A stretch of 64,000 nucleotides of DNA from Myxococcales bacterium (GTDB lineage Bacteria; Myxococcota_A; Polyangia; Polyangiales; JADJMO01): contig JADJMO010000018.1 in NCBI GenBank assembly GCA_016709545.1, positions 1 to 64,000 of the forward strand, written 5' to 3'. Each line of letters opens with the position of its first letter. Within the stretch, counting starts at the first letter, position 1. The notes below the pieces were generated by a model. The model was not told the DNA's origin and made no database searches. It saw nothing but the letters and a program-made list of their open reading frames with translations. The translations under genes and the position numbers were made by a program. Below are positions 54,170-61,698 of the stretch, piece by piece.

Positions 54170-54940
54170 ATGTCCGTTCTCCGTTCGTCCCTCGTCGTCG
54201 CTTCCCTCGCCACCCTCTCGCTCCTCGCCGGCAGCGCCCGCGCCGCGGACGACGACACGCCCCCGCCGGTGAAGAACCCCCCTGCGCCGCCGTCGGTGCA
54301 CGCGGGCGACAAGGACAAGGACAAGGACAAGGACTCCACGACCGACCACCAGAAGGTCGTCGGGCACTTCGGCGCCTCGTATTTCGGGCAGTTCAACGTC
54401 GGCTACGGCGCCGGCGCCGGTGGCGCGGGCTCGGCGGCGACGCAGATCGTGGGCGTCCGCTACTGGACGTCGGACACCATCGCGCTCGACCTCGGCCTCG
54501 GCTTCGCGACGAGCGGCGGCAGCACGAAGACGGGCTCGACGACCAACGACAAGCCGAGCCTGTTCGGCATCTCGCTCAAGGCCGGCGTGCCCATCGCGCT
54601 GCTCGCGGCCAAGCACTACACCTTCTTCATCGAGCCGCAGCTGATCTTCGGGTACGCGTCGCAGTCGATCCGCCCCACGGGCGGCGACGAGACCAAGAAC
54701 ACCGGCATGCACCTCGCGCTGGGCGCGACGGCGGGCGCCGAGCTCCAGTTCGGCTTCATCGGCATCCCGCACCTCGCGCTCGACGCCACGATCGGCCTCG
54801 GCCTCGACTACGCGTCCGGCAGCTCGAAGACCGGCGCGGCCGCCGAGACGACCGACTCGTCGACCGCGTTCGGCACCGCGGCGTTCGCCTCGCCGTGGAA
54901 CATCTTCACCACCAACGTGGCCGCGCGCTACTACTTCTGA
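54170..54940 (+). CDS. Outer-membrane beta-barrel-like protein
   Basis: 256 aa; AAGGAG precedes the ATG at 54170. Signal peptide ending GSARA. A Lys/Asp stretch (GDKDKDKDKDS, six or so DK repeats) follows. The rest is an alternating hydrophobic pattern (HFGASYFGQFNVGYGAGAGG; TIALDLGLGFAT; LALGATAGAELQF) and ends in an aromatic residue (ARYYF), which suits an OmpA-like or porin-like barrel. Function unknown. Confidence 0.8.
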   Translation: MSVLRSSLVVASLATLSLLAGSARAADDDTPPPVKNPPAPPSVHAGDKDKDKDKDSTTDHQKVVGHFGASYFGQFNVGYGAGAGGAGSAATQIVGVRYWTSDTIALDLGLGFATSGGSTKTGSTTNDKPSLFGISLKAGVPIALLAAKHYTFFIEPQLIFGYASQSIRPTGGDETKNTGMHLALGATAGAELQFGFIGIPHLALDATIGLGLDYASGSSKTGAAAETTDSSTAFGTAAFASPWNIFTTNVAARYYF

Positions 54941-54942
54941 CC

Positions 54943-55290
54943 ATGGCCCGCGCACCTCTTGGATGGGTCTTCGCGACCGTCGGGCTCACCACCGTCCTCG
55001 CCGCTTGCGGCACGGGCGGCCCGGGGGCGGTGCCGGACTACGAGAACGGTCTCGGCCAGCAGGTCTCCACGCCCGGCGCCGGCACCGGCGCCGGCGCGGG
55101 AGGGTTCGGCGGCGGCACCGCCAGCGCGCCGGCCCCGGGCTTCGGTGGGTCGGGCGGCGGTGGCACCGAAGGCGATGCCGGCAGGGCCGACGGTGGCGGC
55201 GACGCCAGCGGCGACGCTGACCCCGCCGACTCCCCGACCGACGCGCCCGCCGACACGGCGACCGAAGCCGCGGCCGACGCCCCCGCCTGA
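54943..55290 (+). CDS. Low-complexity lipoprotein
   Basis: 115 aa; the ATG lies two bases past the preceding stop. Lipobox LAAC (TTVLAACGTGG). The mature protein is almost entirely Gly/Ala/Asp/Pro low-complexity sequence with no fold recognisable. It is likely co-transcribed with the barrel protein, and could be a small surface spacer. Confidence 0.6.
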   Translation: MARAPLGWVFATVGLTTVLAACGTGGPGAVPDYENGLGQQVSTPGAGTGAGAGGFGGGTASAPAPGFGGSGGGGTEGDAGRADGGGDASGDADPADSPTDAPADTATEAAADAPA

Positions 55291-55315
55291 GCGCGGCCTG
55301 CTATCCTCGGCGGTC

Positions 55316-56197
55316 GTGCCCGCCGCGGATGCCGTCGTAGAAGCCCGCCGCGTGCTCGTCGAAGCCGTCCCCGCCCCACAGCGGGCGGCCGTCGACGCGC
55401 TCGCGGAGGGCCTCTTCACGCGCGCGACCACGGCCTGTCCCGCGGTCGATCTGGTGGCGTTCGCCGCCGACCTCGCGCGCCACGCGAGCGCCGCGCCCGA
55501 TCCGGTCGCCTACCTCACGACGGTGCGCGCCGAGGACATGGCCCTGGCCTCGGCCTGCGCCACCGGCGCCGCGTGGGCGCTCGCGCAGTTCGAGCAGCTC
55601 TACTTCCGCGAGATCGACCGGGCTTACGCGCGCGTGCGGCGCAGCGCCGTCGATCCCCAGGATTTCACGCAGCGGATGCGCGAACGCCTGTTCGTCGCCA
55701 CCGAGGAGCGCCGGCCACGGATCGCCGACTACGCAGGGCAGGGGGATCTGCGCACGTGGTTCCGCGTCGCCGTCACGCGCACCCTCACCACCGAGGCGAT
55801 GCGGCCCCGCCGCGACGCGCCGAGCGACGACGGCGAGTTCGGCGAGATCCCCTCGGCCAGCAACGACCCGGAGCTCGAGCTCCTGCGCCGCAAGTACACG
55901 AGCGAGTTCCGCGCCTCGTTCCGGCGCTCGCTCGAGGCCATGGAGGACCGCGACAAGGACATCCTGCGCCGCGTCGTCGTCGAGCGGCTCGGCATCGACG
56001 CCCTCGCGAGCGTCTACGACATCCACCGCGCCACGGCAGCTCGCTGGGTGCAGCGGGCAAAGGAGGGTCTCGTCCGCGGCGTGCGCAAGGATCTCGAGCA
56101 GCACCTGCGCGTGCCGGGCACCGAGCTCGAGAGCATCCTGCGGCTCGTCGCGAGCGAGGTCGACGTGTCGGTGCGCGCGCTGCTGCCGGGCGCCTGA
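55316..56197 (+). CDS. Sigma-70-like RNA polymerase sigma factor
   Basis: 293 aa from the GTG at 55316. Region 2 is at about 100-180 (QFEQLYFREIDRAYARVRRS, DFTQRMRERLFV, DLRTWFRVAVTRTLTTEA). Region 4-like: RDKDILRRVVVERLGIDALASVYDIHRATAARWVQRAKEGL, a helix-turn-helix. The N-terminal 95 residues are Ala-rich and the C-terminal 30 form an extra helix. Families of about 290 aa sigma-70-like factors like this are known from myxobacteria, often paired with a zinc-finger/kinase/TPR protein such as the one encoded at 57618-60668. Target promoters unknown. Confidence 0.82.
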   Translation: MPAADAVVEARRVLVEAVPAPQRAAVDALAEGLFTRATTACPAVDLVAFAADLARHASAAPDPVAYLTTVRAEDMALASACATGAAWALAQFEQLYFREIDRAYARVRRSAVDPQDFTQRMRERLFVATEERRPRIADYAGQGDLRTWFRVAVTRTLTTEAMRPRRDAPSDDGEFGEIPSASNDPELELLRRKYTSEFRASFRRSLEAMEDRDKDILRRVVVERLGIDALASVYDIHRATAARWVQRAKEGLVRGVRKDLEQHLRVPGTELESILRLVASEVDVSVRALLPGA

Positions 56198-56199
56198 CG

Positions 56200-56613
56200 T
56201 CACCCGGCGGCGTCGGCGTCGGTCTTGGCGTCGATCCCCGTGTCCGTCTTGCCCGTGTCCGCCGTGCCCGTGTCTGCCGTGCCCGTGTCCGCCGTGCCCG
56301 TGTCGCTCGTGCCCGTGTCGCCCGGCCCTGTGTCACCAACCCCCGTGTCGGTCGACGTCGAGTCGCCCGGGGTCGAGTCCGGGGTCGCTGCATCGGCTGC
56401 GTCGCCGCCCGCGTCTCCCGCCGAATCGCTGGCCGCTTCCGTGGCCGCGTCGCTCTCGATCTTGCCCGAGGCCGGGTCGACGCAGACGTACTGGATGCAG
56501 CGCTTCGACTCGCAGTCGTCGTTCTTGAGACACTCCTGGCCGTTCTGCTGGCTGCTGTTGCAGCCGAGGAACCAGACCACGAACCCGAGAGCCATGGGGC
56601 GAACGAGCCGCAT
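56200..56613 (-). CDS. Lipoprotein with Asp-Thr-Gly repeats
   Basis: 137 aa. Signal with lipobox FLGC (start at 56613). A short Cys cluster (ECLKNDDCESKRCIQYVC) is followed by an Ala/Asp region and a run of TGTAD-type pentapeptides, encoded by 15-bp tandem repeats. The repeat tail makes up almost half of the protein and is likely disordered or Ca-binding. Convergent with the sigma factor (2 bp). Confidence 0.72.
   Translation of the reverse strand: MRLVRPMALGFVVWFLGCNSSQQNGQECLKNDDCESKRCIQYVCVDPASGKIESDAATEAASDSAGDAGGDAADAATPDSTPGDSTSTDTGVGDTGPGDTGTSDTGTADTGTADTGTADTGKTDTGIDAKTDADAAG
56237..56356. repeat. Eight tandem 15-bp units
   Basis: Units of CCCGTGTCCGCCGTG with small changes, in register with the minus-strand codons Thr-Gly-Thr-Ala-Asp of the lipoprotein above. 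In-frame length variation between strains is likely because loss or gain of a unit keeps the frame. Confidence 0.85.
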
Positions 56614-56670
56614 CCCCCGATGATGGCATGGCTTTGGCTTGCTCGAACAGCCGAGAGTTTCGACCAACAA

Positions 56671-57117
56671 TCAGCCCGCGCGAGCGAGCTTCACCGCCGT
56701 GGCGAGCCACGCCTTCACCTTGGCGCGGGGGAGCTGCTCGATGGCGGTGAGCTTGAGGTGGCGTCCGAGCTGGCTCTCGCCGATGAGGAGTCCATCATCG
56801 TCCTCGTAGGCCGCGGCTGGTCCGGACAGGATGAGGTTCACGTGGGCCTTGTGCGCGCCGAGGGCGCACATCATCTTGCCGTCGAGCTCGTAGAACGGCA
56901 TCCCCCACTTGAGCGAGGCGGTCGCCGCGGGTGCAGCGGCTTCGACCAGCCCACGCAGCGCCTCGAGGATTTCACGCAGGTGGGCGGGCTGCTTCGCGAA
57001 GAAGCCGTCGATGGGCGCCCCGAAGTCCGCCCGGGGCGCGGGTTTGGCGGCCTTCTTGGCGGGCGCGGCCGGCTTCTTGGTCGTGGTCTTCTTGGTCGAG
57101 CTCTTCTTGGCTGCCAC
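56671..57117 (-). CDS. DUF1801-type protein with Lys/Ala-rich (histone-H1-like) N-terminus
   Basis: 148 aa from a GTG at 57117. The first 30 residues (AAKKSSTKKTTTKK, PAAPAKKAAKPAP) are strongly basic like the C-tails of H1-like bacterial proteins, suggesting nucleic-acid contact. The remainder, DGFFAKQPAHLREILEALRGL, SLKWGMPFYELDGKMMCALGAHKAHVNLILSG, matches DUF1801/YdhG. Function of that domain is unknown. An ATG nine bases upstream is in a different frame. Confidence 0.75.
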   Translation of the reverse strand: MAAKKSSTKKTTTKKPAAPAKKAAKPAPRADFGAPIDGFFAKQPAHLREILEALRGLVEAAAPAATASLKWGMPFYELDGKMMCALGAHKAHVNLILSGPAAAYEDDDGLLIGESQLGRHLKLTAIEQLPRAKVKAWLATAVKLARAG

Positions 57118-57218
57118 GTCGCCATGATGCCACGGGCGAGCGAGCCGAAGCCATCCGTGCCAGAGTGCAGTCACCTCCTCGGTCGAGGAAGCGTTCCACG
57201 CCACCAGAGGAGAACGAG

Positions 57219-57458
57219 ATGCAGGCCTCCGAGCAGTGTTGTGGTGCCGGCCCTCCGGGCGGGTGTGTCGGAGCGACCGTGCGCCACGAGACCCATGGTG
57301 GGCACGTCTCACCGTCGAGGGAGACGTGCGCGAAGGACGAGGTCGCGCGGGTCCCGATGGCGCAACCGGTCTCGGACTACCCGCCACCGTTCCGGGCGCG
57401 CCGCCATCCGAGCGGCGAGTACAGCATCATCTCGGCCAAGAAGCCGACGGAGAAGTGA
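57219..57458 (+). CDS. Small Cys-containing hypothetical protein, 79 aa
   Basis: ATG at 57219 with GAGGAG eight bases upstream, a good ribosome-binding site. The protein opens MQASEQCCGAGPPGGCVG with three Cys, has a His/Ser middle and ends PSGEYSIISAKKPTEK. Not recognised. It lies divergent from the DUF1801 gene. Confidence 0.5.
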   Translation: MQASEQCCGAGPPGGCVGATVRHETHGGHVSPSRETCAKDEVARVPMAQPVSDYPPPFRARRHPSGEYSIISAKKPTEK

Positions 57459-57617
57459 GCGAGGCCGAGCCCAACCCTCAGCGATACGCTTCCGCCGGCG
57501 ACGCCGCGCGTTCGTGGTGCAACCGCGGCAGACGAGCAGCGAAATTTCGGGATTCAGCACGTTGCCCAACCCCAGGCTCGGGGACGCTCATCGCGCCCAT
57601 ATGGCGCCGACCACGAT

Positions 57618-60600
57618 TCACGGGGTCTTCTTCGCCGCGTCGTGCTCCGCGAGCCACGCCACCACCGCGGCGTGATCGCCCTTCGCGCCGACACCCGCGT
57701 CGGCGAACGTCTTCTCGGCCTCTCTCGCGAGGGTGCGCGCCCGCGCGTCGTCCTCGCCGAGGAGGGCGCGCGCCAGCATGAACTGGGACTCCGCGAGGCG
57801 CTGCTTGGCGACGCTGCTCCCCGTGCGGAGCGCCACCGCGCGCTCGAGCAGGGGGCGCGCCTTCTTCGCGTCGCCGAGCGCGAGGTGCGCCGCGCCGAGG
57901 TCGGTGAGGTCGAACGCGAGGTCGGGGTGCTTGGGCCCGAGGGCGGCCTCCTCGATCGAGAGCGCGCGCTCGAGCAGCCCGACGGCGAGCTTCGGCGCGC
58001 CCTCCTTGATCTCGACCTTGGCGAGGTTCTGCAGCCAGACGGCGAGCCGCGGGTGCTTCGGCCCGAGCGCCTTCTCTCCCTGGGCCACCGCGCGCTCGCA
58101 GTGGACGCGCGCCTTCTTGAAGTCCCCGGCGCGCAGGTAGGCGAGGCCGAGGTTGTTCTCGATCTGCCCGATGTTGGCGTGGGCAGCGCCGTACGAGGCG
58201 AGCTCGATCGCGAGCACCTTCTCGAGGAGCGGGATCGCCTCGAGCGGTCGGCCGGCGCGCACGTAGGCCATCGCGAGGTTGGCCTGCGCCTGGGCGACGT
58301 CGGGGTGCTGGTCGCCGAGCGCCTTCGTGCGCACCGCGACCACCTTGGCGTAGGCGTCGATGCTGGCCGCGTGGTCGCCGCGCATCGAGGCGATCATCGC
58401 GCGCACCTCGATCAGCGAGGCGACGTCGGGGTGGCTCGGACCGAAGCGCGCCTCGGCGAGCACCAGCGCGCGCCGGATGGCGTCCTCCGCCGCGGGGTAT
58501 GCCGCGAGCTGCCGGTGCGCGCGCGCGAGCTCGGCCAATAGCTCCACGCGTTCGGGCACGAACGCCTCGTCGTGGGTCGCGATGCCGAGCGCCTCGTCGA
58601 GCACCGGGACCGCCGCCGCGTATTCGCCGCGCGCGCGGCGCGTGGTGCCGAGCGCGAGGGCGAGGGCGAGCCGCGCGCGGATCGGCTGGCCCGCTCGCTC
58701 GATCGCGGCCCGTGCGCGCGCCTCGTAGAGCCGGGACTCGTCGTGCTTCTCGAGCTTCGAGCCGGTGGTGAGGGTGAGCCAGGCCCAGATCTCGGCGGCG
58801 AGCGCGTCGTGCTTGCCGGCTTCCGCGCGGCTCACCGCCTCGAGGAACGTCTCGCGCGCCGCGGCGAAGCTGCCCAGCGACAGCTCGAGTCGACCGCGGA
58901 GGAACAACGCCTCGGCCTGGACCGGTCGATAGCCGACGGCCTGCGCGCGCAGGGCGGCGCGGGTCGCGATCGCGAGCCCCTCGGGGTACCGCGCCGCGAG
59001 GTAGGCCACCTCGCCGTTCGTGAGCTCGACCCGGATGGCCTCGATCTCGCTGCGCCCGCTGCCCTTGGGGAGCGGCACCGGCGTAGAGAGGTTGGCGACG
59101 TCCGCGCAGCCGAGCACGTCCGTGAGCCCGAGCACCGCGCGGGGCGCCTGGACGGCGGTCTTCGCGTCGGCGCGGCCGAGGAGGGCGACGATGGCGCGCA
59201 GCTCCTCCTTGCGCTGATCGAGGCACTGCATCCGCAGATCGAGCAGCGCCTCGGACTGCTCGCCGGTCACGCGCGTGGCCCGGCACGCGGTGACACGCAT
59301 CGTCCGGATCGCGGTGGCGTGGGCGTCGAGCGCGGGCTCGAGGCGGAGGAGGACCTCGGCGGCGATGGCGGGGGCGGTCGCGCGCAGGTGATCGGCGACC
59401 TGCTTCTTGGTGGGCGCGTCCCAGATGCCGGCCAGGGGGTCGGGGGTGTCGGGGCAGGGGTTCGGGGGCGCGGCGGAAGGCCGTCGACCGAGCAGCCCGA
59501 TCGGGATCGTCGCGAGGATCAGCACCAGCAGGGCGAGGGCGAGGCGGAGCTCCCTCCGCGGCGCCGAGAGCGCCTCGGCGAGCGGCGCGAGGGTCGGGAA
59601 CCGCTGCTCCGGGTCGGGGTCGAGGGCGCGGCGCAGGGCGTTGCGCACCCGCGTGGGCACGCCCTTGCGTCGGCCGGGTCGCAGCTGCCGCGCGCGCATC
59701 GATTCCCGCAGGGCGTGGGGGTTGGCGCCGGCGTACGGTCGCTCCCCGAACAGCGCCTCGAAGAGGGCGATGGCGAAGGAGAACTGGTCGGACCGCGCGT
59801 CGACGGGCTTGCCCTCGAGCTGCTCGAGGGCCATGTACGCGGGCGTGCCGACGAGCGCGCCGACGCGGGTGCGCAGCGAGGAGAGCACGTTGGCGTCGTC
59901 GTTGAAGCCGGGCGCGGGCTCGTTCGCGAGCTCCGGCCGCGCGAGGCCGAAGTCCGCGATGCGCACGCGCCCCGCGCGGTCGAGCAGGATGTTCTCCGGC
60001 TTCACGTCGCGGTGGACGATGCCCGCCTCGTGCGCCGCCATCAGCCCGAGCGCCGCCTGGTGGAACACGCCCAGCGTGGCGTCGACCGAGCGACCGCCCT
60101 CGAGCCACGCGCGCAGGTTCTGGCCGTCCACGAGCTCCATGGCGACGAACACCTCTTCGCCCGCGAGGCCCGTCTCGAACACTGCGACCACGTTGGGGTG
60201 CCCGAGGCGCGCCATCATCCGGGCCTCGCGCTGGAGGCGCGCCTGGCCGGCCACCGTGCGCTCGCTGCCGTCGTCGCCCTTCTGGTGGGCCGTCGCGCGC
60301 CCGGCGAGGAGCTTGAGCGCGACGAGGCGCCCGAGCTCGACGTCGCGCGCCGAGTAGACGACGCCCATGCCTCCCGCGCCGAGGCGCTCGACGATCGCGT
60401 AGCGGCCGATGCGCGTGCCAGGCGCGAGATCGAGCGAGGGCGCGCTGAGGGGAGGGGGATCGTCGGAGCCGTACGCCTCGAAGAACGCGCCCAGCGCGGC
60501 CCGACAGCCCTCGCAGCCGTCGGCGTGGCGCTGGATGCGGGAGCGGAGGTTCGGGTCGGCCTGACCATCGAGGTAGCGCCCGAGCTCTTCGTCGCTCGGA

Positions 60601-60668
60601 CAGCCCTTCGACCGGGGCGGCCGCGACGAAGGCGCCTCGGCGGGCTCGTCGGTCTGGTCCGTCCCCAT
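57618..60668 (-). CDS. Zinc-finger/Ser-Thr kinase/TPR protein
   Basis: 1016 aa. An N-terminal anti-sigma-type zf-HC2 domain (about 20-65; RHADGCEGCR gives HX4CX2C) leads to a Hanks-type kinase (about 89-345: LGAGGMGVVYSARD, VALKLL, HRDVKPENILL, ADFGLAR, GTPAYMALEQ). A membrane helix follows (LALALLVLILATIPIGLLG, about 369-388). The C-terminal 600 residues hold TPR-like repeats (ARARLALALALGTTRRARGEYAAAV; LGPKHPDLAFDLTDLGAAHLALGDAKKA). This domain order with a zinc finger is characteristic of a myxobacterial family linked to sigma-70-like factors. It would sense or be gated by the TPR region in the periplasm and act on a sigma factor or other client. Starts 15 bp after the epimerase stop. Confidence 0.93.
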   Translation of the reverse strand: MGTDQTDEPAEAPSSRPPRSKGCPSDEELGRYLDGQADPNLRSRIQRHADGCEGCRAALGAFFEAYGSDDPPPLSAPSLDLAPGTRIGRYAIVERLGAGGMGVVYSARDVELGRLVALKLLAGRATAHQKGDDGSERTVAGQARLQREARMMARLGHPNVVAVFETGLAGEEVFVAMELVDGQNLRAWLEGGRSVDATLGVFHQAALGLMAAHEAGIVHRDVKPENILLDRAGRVRIADFGLARPELANEPAPGFNDDANVLSSLRTRVGALVGTPAYMALEQLEGKPVDARSDQFSFAIALFEALFGERPYAGANPHALRESMRARQLRPGRRKGVPTRVRNALRRALDPDPEQRFPTLAPLAEALSAPRRELRLALALLVLILATIPIGLLGRRPSAAPPNPCPDTPDPLAGIWDAPTKKQVADHLRATAPAIAAEVLLRLEPALDAHATAIRTMRVTACRATRVTGEQSEALLDLRMQCLDQRKEELRAIVALLGRADAKTAVQAPRAVLGLTDVLGCADVANLSTPVPLPKGSGRSEIEAIRVELTNGEVAYLAARYPEGLAIATRAALRAQAVGYRPVQAEALFLRGRLELSLGSFAAARETFLEAVSRAEAGKHDALAAEIWAWLTLTTGSKLEKHDESRLYEARARAAIERAGQPIRARLALALALGTTRRARGEYAAAVPVLDEALGIATHDEAFVPERVELLAELARAHRQLAAYPAAEDAIRRALVLAEARFGPSHPDVASLIEVRAMIASMRGDHAASIDAYAKVVAVRTKALGDQHPDVAQAQANLAMAYVRAGRPLEAIPLLEKVLAIELASYGAAHANIGQIENNLGLAYLRAGDFKKARVHCERAVAQGEKALGPKHPRLAVWLQNLAKVEIKEGAPKLAVGLLERALSIEEAALGPKHPDLAFDLTDLGAAHLALGDAKKARPLLERAVALRTGSSVAKQRLAESQFMLARALLGEDDARARTLAREAEKTFADAGVGAKGDHAAVVAWLAEHDAAKKTP

Positions 60669-60683
60669 CGCCAGAGACTACGA

Positions 60684-61688
60684 CTACAGCGCGGGCGCGT
60701 CGGGCCAGACGACGCCGCGCTCGCGGAGATCGTCGACCGTGTCGACCAGCGTGGTCATCGGATCGCGCGGCTGCCAGCCGAGCACCGTCTCGGCGCGCGT
60801 CGCGTCGAGGTACCAGTAGTACTGGGCCATGTCCAAGCTCTGCGCCTCGACCGGCATCGAGACGCCGAGGCGGCGCGCGACGTCGTCGAGCAGCTTGGCG
60901 CCGATGCGCGCGATCTCGGGGTTGCGCGGCAGCGGGATCCAAGGGGCGGCGATGCCCGTGATGCGGGCGAGCCGGGCGAAGAACTCGCGCACGGTGAGGT
61001 TGCAGGCGCCGACCAGGTAGCGCTCGCCGGGCACGCCCTTGTCCCACGCGAGGCGCATGGCCTCCGCCGCGTCGCGCGCGTCGACGTACGACATGCCGCC
61101 GGGCGGCACCGCCGGGATCTTCTTCTCGAGGAACAGGCGCACGTCTTCGGTCGAGGAGCCCCGGTCGTCGCCCGGGCCGAGGAGCAGCGTCGGGTTCACG
61201 CACACGACCTCGAAATCGGGCGCGTTCATGGCGAGCGCGGCCTGCTCGGCGAACAGCTTGCTGCGGTAGTAGGGCCAGCGCTGGATCAGCCCGAGCGGCG
61301 AGGGGTCGGTCTCGGTGTGGATGTGGTCCGGGTCGTCGCCCACGGCGACGATGCCGCTCGTCGAGGCGACGATCGCCCGCTTCACGTGGGCCGCCTTGCA
61401 CGCCTCGAGCACGTGACGCGTGCCCTCCACGTGGACGCGGTGCAGCTCCTCGGCGTCCTCGGGCCGGCGCGAGACCTTGCCTGCGCAGTGGAACACGGCG
61501 AGGCAGCCGGCCGCCGCGTCGCGGATGCTGGCCTGGTCGAGCACGTCGCCGCGCCGCGGGACCACGTGGTCGGGCAGCTGCTCGACGTGGCGGGCGAGCG
61601 CCACGACCTCGTGGCCGTGATCGGCCAGCGACCGGCAGAGGTGCCGACCCAAGAACCCCGAAGCCCCCGTCACGAGCACACGCGCCAT
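60684..61688 (-). CDS. NAD-dependent epimerase/dehydratase (dihydroflavonol reductase-like)
   Basis: 334 aa from the ATG at 61688 with GAGG eight bases upstream. VLVTGASGFLGRHLCRSLADHGHEVVALARH is the GxxGxxG dinucleotide loop; YYRSKLFAEQ is the YxxxK catalytic site, preceded by the STSG Ser. SYVDARDAAEAMRLAW is the usual central stretch of extended SDRs. Close relatives include HpnA (hopanoid) and 3-beta-hydroxysteroid dehydrogenase-like proteins. It lies 10 bp downstream of the acyl-CoA ligase fusion and shares its operon, so the substrate may be a lipid or polyketide-like thioester. Confidence 0.88.
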   Translation of the reverse strand: MARVLVTGASGFLGRHLCRSLADHGHEVVALARHVEQLPDHVVPRRGDVLDQASIRDAAAGCLAVFHCAGKVSRRPEDAEELHRVHVEGTRHVLEACKAAHVKRAIVASTSGIVAVGDDPDHIHTETDPSPLGLIQRWPYYRSKLFAEQAALAMNAPDFEVVCVNPTLLLGPGDDRGSSTEDVRLFLEKKIPAVPPGGMSYVDARDAAEAMRLAWDKGVPGERYLVGACNLTVREFFARLARITGIAAPWIPLPRNPEIARIGAKLLDDVARRLGVSMPVEAQSLDMAQYYWYLDATRAETVLGWQPRDPMTTLVDTVDDLRERGVVWPDAPAL

Positions 61689-61698
61689 CGTCACGACC

